A DNA stretch of 64,000 bases from Clostridia bacterium (lineage in GTDB: Bacteria > Bacillota_A > Clostridia > Christensenellales > Aristaeellaceae): positions 1 to 64,000 of the forward strand of contig JAFWYA010000071.1 of assembly GCA_017517815.1 (NCBI GenBank). Direction: 5' to 3'. Shown here one piece after another: positions 19,009 to 27,735 of this stretch. The notes below the pieces were generated by a model that was not told where the DNA came from, ran no database searches, and saw only the letters and a program-made list of their open reading frames with translations. Made by a program: the position numbers and the translations under genes. The stretch's first letter is position 1. The number at the start of each line of letters is the position of its first letter.

Positions 19009-20823
19009 TCAGCATTCCTTCTTCAGCTGAGTCTTGTGGATGGTCACAGTGCCGCAGCCCAGGTTGGTGATGGTGTACTCGCCAAGGCTGGCGGGCAGCA
19101 CGATGATATCCATGGTGTTCATGATGAAATACTTGCTGGGATCGGCCTTGGAAGCAACCTTGACCTTTTCGCCGTCAACCAGAGCCAGCACGTGGAACAG
19201 GCCGTCGGTGTTGTCCTCGATCTGCTGATCGAAGATCAGGTTGCGCAGGGAGAAGTACAGCAGGTCGTGCTCGCCGGTGATGATTTCCTTCCAGCCTTCG
19301 CCTTCACGAACCAGCTTGCGGTTGCCGGCATACTGGAAAGGATCGCTCACGAGGTTCTCGTCGCAGAACTTCTTGGTGCGCTCGCCGCGGATGACTTCGC
19401 TGCCCATGGTGAGGTGGATGGGACGGGGCATGTTGGTCTGGGGATCCAGACGCTGATAGTCATACAGCTTGTAGGTGTAGGAACCAACCGTCAGAGAGCC
19501 GATCTCGAGGATGACCTGGTTCTGGCCGGAGGCATGGATGGTGCCGGCGGGAATCATGACCTGAGTGCCGGGCTCGGAATCGACGTAGTTGATGTACTTC
19601 TTGTAGTCGATCTGCTCCGTGGTGCCTTCCACGCGGCGGGCTTCCTTGAAGAACTCCTCGCAGCTGTCATCGTTGCAGAAGCCCAGATAGGTCTTGGCAC
19701 CCTGACCGGTGACGCAGACGTAGTAGCTCTCGTCCTGACGGCCCAACTCGTCATGGTTCTTCATGACATACTCGGCGTCGGGATGGCACTGGATGGACAT
19801 GTTGCCGGAGCCGTGGTAGGTGTCGTCGTAGTTGAAGCGGATCGGGAAGTAGCCGCCAAACTGCTTCATGGCCTGAGCGCCCAGCAGCTTCTCGCCCATC
19901 ACCTGCACGAAGGTGAAGAAGGGAGCTTCAAACTCGTAATCAGCAGTCTTGGCAACGATGGAAACTTCCATGGGGATCATATCGAATACCCAGGCGCAGT
20001 TACGCATTTCCTTGGGCAGGTTGCGCAGGCGCTGGATGTAGTAGCCACCCCAAACGCCCTCGAGGTACACGGGACGGCAGCGGAAGGGACGCTCAACCAG
20101 CTCGCCGAACAGGGTCAGCAGGTCTTCCATGGTCACCATCTGCATGGTCTCGGGCACGTCAGCGCTGATGTAGAGATCAACCAGGCCGGCCTTGAACATG
20201 TTCCAGCGGACTTCCACGGCGATTTCGAAGTCGACGTAATAGTTGCGGCGCATGGTCAGGTTGTAGGGCAGATCGGTCTTGGCGCCGATGTTGCGGGCAT
20301 GGCCGTTCTTGTAAGCGAGCACGGCGGTGCGGGGAGTGACGTCCATCCACACGCGCAGATCGTAGCTCTTCTGCAGTTCGGGAGCCAAAGCGCCCTGACC
20401 GTACACAACGATGGACTTGCCTTCGGCCAGCGCCTTCTTCAGGGCTTCAACCTTCTCAGCAGCCTGCAGGCCTTCATAGCCGCCCTTGTAACGCACGCCG
20501 TAGAGCAGCACGGGGTCGCGCTCGCGATCGGTGGGCAGGTAGTGGGCCAGCATTTCTTCGATCTCTTCGCTGCTCTTCAGCAGGGAAGCGGCATCCACAA
20601 AGCAAACGCCGGTGCCGGCCAGCTTCTGACGCAGAACGTTGACGATGCTCACCACGTCAGCGCCGGGATACATGTCGATACCAATGTTCTTGCCAGCCTT
20701 GACCAGCTCGGCGATCTTGGCAGCAACATTCTGGATGCCAGCAACGGGCTTTACACCGCGGCCGGTCACGCAGTTGACAGCATTGGGATCAGAATAGGGA
20801 TAGGGGTGGAACATGAAACTCAT
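19009..20823 (-). CDS. Class I mannose-6-phosphate isomerase-like protein with extra N-terminal domain
   Basis: A 604-residue protein; ordinary class I isomerases have about 310-390 residues. The C-terminal part (about 230-604) is the cupin isomerase with zinc-ligand motifs NMSIQCHPDAEY (His347) and IPAGTIHASG, interconverting mannose-6-phosphate and fructose-6-phosphate. The first ~180 residues form an alpha/beta domain (GIDMYPGADVVSIVNVL, VLLYGVRYKGGYEG, SIVVYGQGALAPEL, RVWMDVTPRTAVL) that resembles a uridine-kinase/phosphoribulokinase core but has no Walker A. The gene has strong C/G codon bias. It sits in an operon with a ROK kinase and glycosidases, fitting mannose entry into glycolysis. 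Confidence 0.8.
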   Translation of the reverse strand: MSFMFHPYPYSDPNAVNCVTGRGVKPVAGIQNVAAKIAELVKAGKNIGIDMYPGADVVSIVNVLRQKLAGTGVCFVDAASLLKSSEEIEEMLAHYLPTDRERDPVLLYGVRYKGGYEGLQAAEKVEALKKALAEGKSIVVYGQGALAPELQKSYDLRVWMDVTPRTAVLAYKNGHARNIGAKTDLPYNLTMRRNYYVDFEIAVEVRWNMFKAGLVDLYISADVPETMQMVTMEDLLTLFGELVERPFRCRPVYLEGVWGGYYIQRLRNLPKEMRNCAWVFDMIPMEVSIVAKTADYEFEAPFFTFVQVMGEKLLGAQAMKQFGGYFPIRFNYDDTYHGSGNMSIQCHPDAEYVMKNHDELGRQDESYYVCVTGQGAKTYLGFCNDDSCEEFFKEARRVEGTTEQIDYKKYINYVDSEPGTQVMIPAGTIHASGQNQVILEIGSLTVGSYTYKLYDYQRLDPQTNMPRPIHLTMGSEVIRGERTKKFCDENLVSDPFQYAGNRKLVREGEGWKEIITGEHDLLYFSLRNLIFDQQIEDNTDGLFHVLALVDGEKVKVASKADPSKYFIMNTMDIIVLPASLGEYTITNLGCGTVTIHKTQLKKEC

Positions 20824-20860
20824 AGCAATCTTCCTTTCTTTGGTCGAGTTGTTGTGGGTT

Positions 20861-22900
20861 TTATTTCTGATAAATCAGCAGAATCTCTTCGGGGCCGATC
20901 GTGGCAGGCACGCCATCGCCCTCGCCGTCCGGGGATGCCCAGGCGTTGAGAACCGCATCTTCACAGGTAAAGTTGACAGGCTGCTGGCTTTCGGTATCGT
21001 TCCAAAGCATCACAGCGCGTTTTCCGTCCGCATTCTGGTACACACTGGCCTTGACGCAGGCATTGCCGTTGACCAGCTTTTCCTGTGCCATATAACGGCC
21101 CAGCAGCAGGTAATCAGCAAACTTTCTGCGCAGCTGGCTTACCTTGTACACATATTCGCGGGCAGCAGGATCTTCATCACCCTCGATGAAATGGATATCC
21201 GTCACATAACGCAGCTCCATTTCCAGCTTGCAGCCGTACAGCGCCGCATAGTTGGCAAAGCGGCGGGCAACATAGGGCTTGGGGTTGCGGATGGTAACCA
21301 TCGTTTCAGGGAAGGTGTAGCGGAACAGATCGGGCATGACCAGAATGCCGGCAGCACTGGGGCACTGCTGATAGGACTGGTTGAGCATCGCATCAGGCGA
21401 ACTGCCAATGCCGTGCAGACAGTCGATAAACTGAGAGTGCACGTCGACAATATGCTCCGTCATGTAAGCATAGTCCTTATGCTGGTCGACCTGCTGGCGG
21501 ATACGCTTGTGCAGTGCGATACGGCCCTGCGCATGCGACAGCGACGGACGGTTTTCCAGATGGTTATGGCTTTCATCGAAGCACGGATACGGAGGCATGC
21601 CGCCGATCTGATCATAGAGGATGCCGTCTGCACCGAAGCCGCGAATCCAATCCGCACGCTGCGCCATCTTCTCATGCCACTCCGTGCAGCTGGGACAAAC
21701 CGTTGCAAAAGGCTTTCTGGACAGATAGTGCAAAAAATCGCTGTGGCAGAACTTGTCATAGTACTCGTAGTACGGCGTTCCCCAACGGTTCTTGCCGGCC
21801 ATTTCGCGGCCGCCCTCTTCATTGTAGAATTTCGTACCCACGTCCAGCAGGTGACCCTGGAAATACAGCGTCACATGACCGCCCTTGTCCTGAACGGCTT
21901 TGATACCCTTGCGGAGTTCCTCTGCGCCGCCCATGGTAGGACTAACGTCCAGATCGGGGTAGTGATTGTCGTGGCCGGTGTGGTACCAGCCAAACAGACC
22001 CAAACAATCGAAACCGTGCTTCTGCGCCAGCTCATAAAGATGCGGCAAAGTATCGTAAGGCCACAGTTCATCGCCATACTGCTGCTTGTTGATGACGAGG
22101 AAATAGCCATTCATCTCCTGCATCCACTTCTTGGGTGTCACAGGCTTGCGCCAGTTGGATGCCCATGCCCTGTACTCATTGGCGCCTTCCATCCAGCTGC
22201 CGTTATACAGCCATGCCACATAAGAAGGGCACTTCCACGTTTCGCCGGGCTTTACAAAGGCCATCTTATTCATTTCCAAGCTCACGCCGCCCGTTTTGGA
22301 GCCTTTTGCACGCAGCGCACTGGCATGGAATAAATCATCGCGGCCGCTGAGATACAGGCAGGTATTGCCTGCGGTCAGCATCATCCACTGCATGGACATC
22401 GGGCCGGGATAAGTTGCGCTGATTTCATACAGACTTTCGGGATTTGTTATCTTCTGCAGATAGGCGCACACATCCACAATCCGCTCGCCCAGCTGGCGGG
22501 GATAGAGCAGATCCGGCTTTTTGCCTTCAAGCGTTTCCACCGCGCCAAGGCAGGGATAGATCCAGTCGTCAACCACGTCTGCTTCCGTACGGTTTTCAAT
22601 GGAAGAATCAAACCATACCTTTTCATCCTGCAGGCGAATGGTCAGCGTTACGCCAATGGGCAGCACTTCCTTGCGTGTCTTGAGTTCATCGTAACGGATG
22701 GTAATGATATCATTTTCCGCCGTGACAGACGCCGTCTGTTCCTCCGCCAGCGCAACCGCTTCCCAGTTGTCATTGTGATGCACCACTGCGCGGAACAACC
22801 CGACGGGTTTTGCGATCACATTGCTGCCGTTGAGGGAAAGGCAGGTCAGCATTCCCCGATCATCAATTTCGAGCCTGATGTTTCCATTGGAAAGCACCAC
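20861..22900 (-). CDS. Uncharacterised glycoside-hydrolase-like protein (DUF6259-like)
   Basis: A 679-residue protein without signal peptide. The N-terminal ~240 residues are beta-rich (mutarotase/GH36-like). The central part looks like a TIM barrel, with GFDCLGLFGWYHTGHDNHYPD (about 309-329), GFGADGILYDQIGGMPPYPC (about 434-453) and a C-terminal beta domain ending with NADGKRAVMLWNDTESQQP. Asp in LYDQIGG is a possible nucleophile by analogy with alpha-glycosidases. I do not know an assayed member. It is the first gene of the leftward operon (isomerase 37 bases on) with its own promoter, so it should act on the same oligosaccharides. Confidence 0.6.
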   Translation of the reverse strand: MVLSNGNIRLEIDDRGMLTCLSLNGSNVIAKPVGLFRAVVHHNDNWEAVALAEEQTASVTAENDIITIRYDELKTRKEVLPIGVTLTIRLQDEKVWFDSSIENRTEADVVDDWIYPCLGAVETLEGKKPDLLYPRQLGERIVDVCAYLQKITNPESLYEISATYPGPMSMQWMMLTAGNTCLYLSGRDDLFHASALRAKGSKTGGVSLEMNKMAFVKPGETWKCPSYVAWLYNGSWMEGANEYRAWASNWRKPVTPKKWMQEMNGYFLVINKQQYGDELWPYDTLPHLYELAQKHGFDCLGLFGWYHTGHDNHYPDLDVSPTMGGAEELRKGIKAVQDKGGHVTLYFQGHLLDVGTKFYNEEGGREMAGKNRWGTPYYEYYDKFCHSDFLHYLSRKPFATVCPSCTEWHEKMAQRADWIRGFGADGILYDQIGGMPPYPCFDESHNHLENRPSLSHAQGRIALHKRIRQQVDQHKDYAYMTEHIVDVHSQFIDCLHGIGSSPDAMLNQSYQQCPSAAGILVMPDLFRYTFPETMVTIRNPKPYVARRFANYAALYGCKLEMELRYVTDIHFIEGDEDPAAREYVYKVSQLRRKFADYLLLGRYMAQEKLVNGNACVKASVYQNADGKRAVMLWNDTESQQPVNFTCEDAVLNAWASPDGEGDGVPATIGPEEILLIYQK

Positions 22901-22994
22901 GGAGTATCACCTCTCTGTTATTCGATCAGATCGTTTTCTATCATGCACGACAAAAAGCCCTGCACTTTCAGAGATACCCTTTGGAACCAGTTTC

Positions 22995-23023
22995 ACTATA
23001 CCACATTTGGCACTTTTTTTCAA
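22995..23023 (-). promoter_or_regulatory. Promoter of the four-gene leftward operon
   Basis: On the minus strand TTGAAA (23018-23023), 17 bases, then TATAGT (22995-23000), about 95 bases upstream of the ATG at 22900. Confidence 0.75.
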
Positions 23024-23067
23024 TGCAAAACGAGATGTTTTGATAAAAAGTTTTCTCTGCTTTTCAG

Positions 23068-25245
23068 TCAGCTTTTCACCTTACGCAAATGCACAATTCT
23101 GCTGGAGGCATCTCCGAACGGAAAACGCGGCAGCAGACCAATCTGTTTCAGAGCGCTTCCGTGATAACGCTTGCCGTCCTCGTCCTCATACCAGGCGTGC
23201 GCATCGATATCCCTTATGCGAATGAATTCATTTTCAGCGCCGGCCCTGGCATAGCGGCGGAACATGCACACAAGCAGTTCATCCTGATTCTCGCTTGCAA
23301 ACTGCCACGCTGTGATATAGCCTTCAAATGGCGATGCAAGGCGCGTAAAGCGACCCTGCTGCGTAAGATGACGGTGGTTTTTGATAAAAAGGATCTGCTC
23401 CTTCATCTCATCCAGTTCTTCATTGCTCAGCGCAGTCAGATCCAGCTCATAGCCAAAATTGCCGCTCATAGCCACATGTCCGCGGAATGCCAGGCTGGTC
23501 ACACGCCCAACCTGGTGATTGGGCACGGCGCTGACATGCGCACCCATCGCCGCAGGAGGATACGCAACGCTTGTACCATACTGAATGGACAGTCGCTCTA
23601 CGGCGTCGGAGTCGTCGCTTGTCCAGGTTTGCGGCATGTAATAAAGCATGCCTGCGTCAAATCTTCCTCCCCCGCCGGAACAGCTCTCAAACAGGATCTC
23701 CGGGAAGCGCGAGGTGATCTCTTCCAGCACACGATACAGCCCCAGCATATAGCGGTGGTGCAGTTCGCCCTGCCGATCCGGCGGAAGCGCAGCACTTCCA
23801 GCCTCGGTAAAATTGCGGTTCATATCCCACTTGACATATTCGATATTCGCCGAATCCAGCACGCTGCTGACAGCACCAATCACATAATCCTGCACGTCTT
23901 TGCGCGACATATCAAGGATCAACTGCTGTCGGCGCTCACTGCGCGGACGTTCAGCAACGTGCAGGCACCAGTCCGGATGCGCACGGTACAGATCAGAATC
24001 AGGCGAAATCATTTCAGGCTCAAACCACAGGCCAAACTTTAGGCCCAGCTCATTTACCTTTTCTGCCAGCAAGCCAATACCACCGGGCAGTTTTTCCTCG
24101 TTGACCACCCAGTCGCCCAGCGAACAATTGTCGCTGTTGCGCTTGCCAAACCATCCGTCATCCAGCACAAGAAGTTCAGCGCCAATCTGCGCCGCCTTCT
24201 GTGCAATGCCCAAAAGCTTGTCTGTATTAAAGTTAAAGTACGTAGCTTCCCAGTTGTTTACCAGCACAGGTCGGGGCTGATCGCGCCAGAAACCGCGGCA
24301 GATGCGCGTGCGGATCATTGTATGAAACAGCTGAGACATTCCGTTCAGGCCTGCATCAGAATATACCAGCATCATTTCCGGAGTCTGGAATATCTCACCG
24401 GGTTCCAGCTTCCACGTGCATTCATTCACGCCGCCCACAAAGCGTGTATAACCAAAGGCATTCTGTTCCACCAGCATGCGGTGGCTGCCGCTGTAAACCA
24501 GACCCATACCGTAGCAGTCGCCTGTAAATTCAGTGGTGTCGGCCTTCATCAGCGCAACAAAAGGATTATGCTGATGACTGCTCGCACCGCGGTTGCTGCT
24601 GATTTCACGAATACCGTGCATAGGCTCAATGCGCTCGATTGACCGTTCTTTGATCCACGCCCCCTGCAGATGCAGCATATCGTATCCGCCGCGAAGAGAC
24701 ACGCTGGCACTGGCGGGGTTATACAGTGTAATAATGTGTGTGCCGCTGTTTTCGATGCGCACGCTCTGGGTAAGGGTATGCAGCTTTTCGTGAACTGTAT
24801 AGCAAAGCGTTGCAGCAAGCCCTGTTTTTTCGTCCTTCATGCCAATCATCAGGGTATTTGCTTCTGTATCGTCTTCTGTATAAACATACGGAAGGCCTGC
24901 AGGCACAGGTTTTCCCGTCTTCACTTCATACCCCTGATAGGTCAGCAGAGTGCAGTCGTTTCCATCCTCCCCTACAGCTCTGAGCGCTGCAGGGCGATAA
25001 TCACCCCGGCCGCTGGTAGGATAAGCAAAAGGCGGCACCTGCGTAAAAGCATCAAAAGAAGAAAGATCCATCTGGTATTCGTCGCAAAGATAATCCAGCG
25101 CGCCATCACAAATGGCTGCGCCCCAATAAATCTGGTGCAGTGTCTTTCCGCCGGCAGGATCTTCTGCAATTTTTAGAATATAGCTGAAATGACTTTCATC
25201 CGTAAGATGAAAAGTGTTGGATTGTGGCAGAATATGAATGGGCAC
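23068..25245 (-). CDS. GH36 alpha-galactosidase
   Basis: A 725-residue cytosolic alpha-galactosidase removing alpha-1,6-galactose from galactomannan fragments or raffinose-family sugars. It shows an N-terminal beta-sandwich, then a TIM barrel with VLDDGWFGKRN (about 360-370), nucleophile Asp474 in VKWDMNRN, SCSGGGGRFD (about 521-530) and acid/base Asp544 in WTSDDSD. The length matches the AgaR/RafA tetrameric group (about 720-745). The gene has its own promoter at 25301-25329 and lies 168 bases upstream of the DUF6259-like operon in the same direction. Confidence 0.95.
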   Translation of the reverse strand: MPIHILPQSNTFHLTDESHFSYILKIAEDPAGGKTLHQIYWGAAICDGALDYLCDEYQMDLSSFDAFTQVPPFAYPTSGRGDYRPAALRAVGEDGNDCTLLTYQGYEVKTGKPVPAGLPYVYTEDDTEANTLMIGMKDEKTGLAATLCYTVHEKLHTLTQSVRIENSGTHIITLYNPASASVSLRGGYDMLHLQGAWIKERSIERIEPMHGIREISSNRGASSHQHNPFVALMKADTTEFTGDCYGMGLVYSGSHRMLVEQNAFGYTRFVGGVNECTWKLEPGEIFQTPEMMLVYSDAGLNGMSQLFHTMIRTRICRGFWRDQPRPVLVNNWEATYFNFNTDKLLGIAQKAAQIGAELLVLDDGWFGKRNSDNCSLGDWVVNEEKLPGGIGLLAEKVNELGLKFGLWFEPEMISPDSDLYRAHPDWCLHVAERPRSERRQQLILDMSRKDVQDYVIGAVSSVLDSANIEYVKWDMNRNFTEAGSAALPPDRQGELHHRYMLGLYRVLEEITSRFPEILFESCSGGGGRFDAGMLYYMPQTWTSDDSDAVERLSIQYGTSVAYPPAAMGAHVSAVPNHQVGRVTSLAFRGHVAMSGNFGYELDLTALSNEELDEMKEQILFIKNHRHLTQQGRFTRLASPFEGYITAWQFASENQDELLVCMFRRYARAGAENEFIRIRDIDAHAWYEDEDGKRYHGSALKQIGLLPRFPFGDASSRIVHLRKVKS

Positions 25246-25300
25246 AGCTAAAACTCCATCCTTTCCTCAAATAGTTTCCAGCTTTGCATACTTAATGATG

Positions 25301-25329
25301 ATTATAGCATTTTTCAACTTTATTTTCCA
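25301..25329 (-). promoter_or_regulatory. Promoter of the alpha-galactosidase gene
   Basis: On the minus strand TGGAAA (25324-25329), 17 bases, TATAAT (25301-25306). Confidence 0.65.
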
Positions 25330-25388
25330 TACGAATCTCTGTTTTTGACCCCCGAAAAAAATATCTTTGAAAACTTTCGAAAAAACAA

Positions 25389-25417
25389 TTGACTCTGCAG
25401 GAGAAACCTGCTATAAT
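25389..25417 (+). promoter_or_regulatory. Promoter of the tRNA-Ser pair
   Basis: TTGACT (25389-25394), 17 bases, TATAAT (25412-25417), ending about 20 bases before the first tRNA. Confidence 0.88.
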
Positions 25418-25438
25418 AGCTTTCGCTGGTTCCGAAAT

Positions 25439-25527
25439 GGAGAGATGGCCGAGCGGTTTAAGGCGCTGGTCTTGAAAACCAGTGATACCGAAAGGTACCG
25501 GGGGTTCGAATCCCTCTCTCTCCGCCA
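25439..25527 (+). tRNA. tRNA-Ser(TGA)
   Basis: The acceptor GGAGAGA (25439-25445) pairs with TCTCTCC (25517-25523). The anticodon loop CTTGAAA has TGA at 25473-25475, the long variable arm is typical of class II tRNA-Ser, and the T-loop is GGTTCGAATCC. The discriminator is G and CCA is encoded. Confidence 0.97.
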
Positions 25528-25573
25528 GTTCTTTCCTGACAGAAAGAATAAGGGAATCAGCACCGTCCACCAT

Positions 25574-25665
25574 GGAGAAGTACCCAAGTGGCCGAAGGGG
25601 CTCCCCTGCTAAGGGAGTAGACTGGGATAACCGGTGCGAGGGTTCAAATCCCTCCTTCTCCGCCA
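25574..25665 (+). tRNA. tRNA-Ser(GCT)
   Basis: The acceptor GGAGAAG (25574-25580) pairs with CTTCTCC (25655-25661). The anticodon stem CTCCC/GGGAG holds the loop CTGCTAA with GCT at 25608-25610. It has a long variable arm, T-loop GGTTCAAATCC, discriminator G and encoded CCA. It is cotranscribed with the preceding tRNA-Ser. Confidence 0.97.
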
Positions 25666-25700
25666 AAAAGTTCTGACAGTTTGTCAGAACTTTTTCTTTT
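25665..25700 (+). terminator. Terminator of the tRNA operon
   Basis: A 14-bp stem (25665-25678 with 25682-25695) with a short loop is followed by a T-run, starting at the final A of the second tRNA CCA. Confidence 0.92.
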
Positions 25701-25743
25701 TTCCATTAACATTCAGAAACGATACTGCTTACTATTTCGGCGG

Positions 25744-25772
25744 TTGAAACAGGTTCCGGCCTATGCTATAAT
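25744..25772 (+). promoter_or_regulatory. Promoter of the FAD dehydrogenase gene
   Basis: TTGAAA (25744-25749), 17 bases, TATAAT (25767-25772) preceded by TGC (extended -10). Confidence 0.85.
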
Positions 25773-25813
25773 CTATAAGGTTTCCCCTATTGTTATCATT
25801 CGAGGTGGCAAAC

Positions 25814-27184
25814 ATGATGAATTATGACGTCATTATCATCGGCGCTGGTCCGGGCGGCATCTTTTCTGCATATGAGCTGACCCTGCTGAAGCCTGAACTG
25901 AAGGTGGCCGTTTTTGAAGCCGGCCACGCTCTTGACCGACGCCGCTGCCCCATTGACGGCGATAAAATCAAAACCTGCATCGGCTGCAAAAGCTGCTCCA
26001 TCATGAGCGGTTTCGGCGGCGCAGGCGCATTTTCCGATGGCAAATACAATATTACCAACGACTTTGGCGGCACGCTGTATGAATACATCGGCAAAAAGCA
26101 GGCCCTTGAACTGATGCATTACGTCGACGATATCAACATGCGTTATGGCGGCGATGGCACCCGGCTGTACTCCACAGCAGGCACAAAGTTCAAGAAGCTT
26201 TGCATTCAGAACGACTTGCATCTGCTGGACGCCTCGGTTCGTCATCTGGGTACGGATATCAACTATGTTGTGCTTGAAAATCTGTACAACGATTTGAAAA
26301 TGAAGGCCGACTTCTTCTTCGATACGCCCGTAGACAGTGTATCCATTATCGACGGCGGTTACGAGATCCGCTGCAAGGATGCAGCCTATACCTGCAGCGA
26401 ATGCATCATCTCCGCCGGCCGCAGCGGCAGCAAGTGGATGGAACGCGTCTGCAAGGATCTGCAGATTCCGACCAAATCCAACCGTGTGGATATCGGCGTA
26501 CGCGTAGAACTGCCTGCAGAGGTTTTCTCTCACCTGACGGACGAACTGTATGAAAGCAAGATCGTCTACCGCACGCAGAAGTATGGCGACCTTGTGCGCA
26601 CTTTCTGCATGAATCCCAGGGGCGCAGTAGTCAATGAAAACACCAATGGTATCGTCACCGTAAACGGTCACAGCTACGAAGACCCTGCCCGGCAGACAGA
26701 AAATACCAACTTTGCCCTGCTGGTCGCCAAGCATTTTTCCGAGCCCTTCAAGGATTCCAATGGCTATGGCGAAAGCATTGCCCGCCTGAGCAACATGCTG
26801 GGCGGCGGTGTCATCGCCCAGCGTTTCGGCGACCTTATCCGCGGCCGCCGCAGCACGCCCAACCGCATGAAGGATTCCTTCATGACCCCCACGCTCAATG
26901 CTACTCCCGGCGATCTGAGCCTGGTATTGCCCAAGCGCATTCTGGACGGTATCATTGAAATGATCTATGCGCTTGACAAAATCGCTCCCGGCACTGCCAA
27001 CGACGATACCTTGCTCTACGGTGTGGAAGTCAAATTCTACAACATGGAAGTCGAGGTCAACTCTGATCTGGAAACCATGCACAAGGGCCTGTATGTTATC
27101 GGCGACGGCAGCGGCATCACCCATTCCCTGTCTCACGCATCCGCAAGCGGTGTGCATGTTGCCCGCAGCATTGTCAACAAGTAA
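25814..27184 (+). CDS. FAD-dependent dehydrogenase (COG2509-type)
   Basis: A 456-residue cytosolic flavoprotein of a widespread, functionally undefined family. The N-terminal dinucleotide fold is VIIIGAGPGGIFSAYEL (about 6-22). A Cys-rich block CPIDGDKIKTCIGCKSC (about 45-61) precedes SGFGGAGAFSDGKYN, a hallmark of this family, and the C-terminal FAD segment is GLYVIGDGSGITHSLSHASASG. The start is the ATG at 25814, with GAGGTGG upstream. It is monocistronic with a strong promoter. The reaction is unknown; a redox role is inferred from the fold and from the neighbouring NfnAB genes. Confidence 0.9.
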   Translation: MMNYDVIIIGAGPGGIFSAYELTLLKPELKVAVFEAGHALDRRRCPIDGDKIKTCIGCKSCSIMSGFGGAGAFSDGKYNITNDFGGTLYEYIGKKQALELMHYVDDINMRYGGDGTRLYSTAGTKFKKLCIQNDLHLLDASVRHLGTDINYVVLENLYNDLKMKADFFFDTPVDSVSIIDGGYEIRCKDAAYTCSECIISAGRSGSKWMERVCKDLQIPTKSNRVDIGVRVELPAEVFSHLTDELYESKIVYRTQKYGDLVRTFCMNPRGAVVNENTNGIVTVNGHSYEDPARQTENTNFALLVAKHFSEPFKDSNGYGESIARLSNMLGGGVIAQRFGDLIRGRRSTPNRMKDSFMTPTLNATPGDLSLVLPKRILDGIIEMIYALDKIAPGTANDDTLLYGVEVKFYNMEVEVNSDLETMHKGLYVIGDGSGITHSLSHASASGVHVARSIVNK

Positions 27185-27191
27185 AAAAGCC

Positions 27192-27221
27192 AAAGGAGAG
27201 AAGCTACAGCCTCTCTCCTTT
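27192..27221 (+). terminator. Terminator of the FAD dehydrogenase gene
   Basis: A 9-bp stem (27192-27200 with 27213-27221) with a 12-base loop and T-rich tail. Confidence 0.7.
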
Positions 27222-27273
27222 CGTTTACTTTTTGTCAAAACCGCTTTTTTACGGTACTTTTCCGGCGGTTTGC

Positions 27274-27302
27274 TTTACATCATCACATGAAAATGGTAAA
27301 AT
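27274..27302 (+). promoter_or_regulatory. Promoter of the ridA-nfnAB operon
   Basis: TTTACA (27274-27279), 17 bases, TAAAAT (27297-27302), 47 bases before the ridA start codon. Confidence 0.65.
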
Positions 27303-27348
27303 AAAAAACGATATCGCTTTAACAGGCTTTTTGAAAGGAGCAACTCTC

Positions 27349-27732
27349 ATGAGCAAGAAGATCATTCATACAAACAACGCCCCCTCTGCCATCGGTCCCT
27401 ATTCTCAGGCTGTGAAATTTGGCAAGTACCTGTTCACTTCCGGCCAGCTGGGCATCATTCCTGCCACCGGCGAACTGGCTGTTGGTGTTGAAGCGCAGAC
27501 CGAGTGGGCTCTGAAGAATCTGGGCGCCATCCTCAGTGAGAATCACATGGATTACACTGATATCCTTAAGACGACTGTTTTCGTTGCTGATCTGGCCGAT
27601 TTTGCCAAGGTCAACGCCGTGTACCAGTCCTTCTTTGCCTCTGATTTCCCTGCCCGCAGCTGCGTTCAGGTTGCAGCACTGCCCAAGGGCGGCCTGGTTG
27701 AAATCGAATGCATTGCTGCCAAGAAGGAGTAA
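27349..27732 (+). CDS. ridA: RidA family enamine/imine deaminase
   Basis: A 127-residue trimeric RidA/YjgF protein that hydrolyses reactive 2-aminoacrylate-type enamines made by PLP enzymes. Motifs: AIGPYSQAV (about 14-22), TSGQLGI and the active-site Arg in FPARSCVQVAALP, with the terminal VEIECIA. Full family length. The start is the ATG at 27349 with GAAAGGAG 8 bases upstream. It is 3 bases from nfnA and so shares its transcript, a pairing that suggests ties to amino-acid redox metabolism. Confidence 0.95.
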   Translation: MSKKIIHTNNAPSAIGPYSQAVKFGKYLFTSGQLGIIPATGELAVGVEAQTEWALKNLGAILSENHMDYTDILKTTVFVADLADFAKVNAVYQSFFASDFPARSCVQVAALPKGGLVEIECIAAKKE

Positions 27733-27735
27733 AGC

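Noticed and set aside
18811..20949. 712-residue open frame opposite the isomerase-like gene
   Set aside because: Same cause: mirror of a highly codon-biased gene, low-complexity composition, no start signals.
25439..25665. tRNA-Ser genes as an integration site for a mobile element
   Set aside because: No integrase, direct repeat of the tRNA 3' end, or phage gene is seen on either side.
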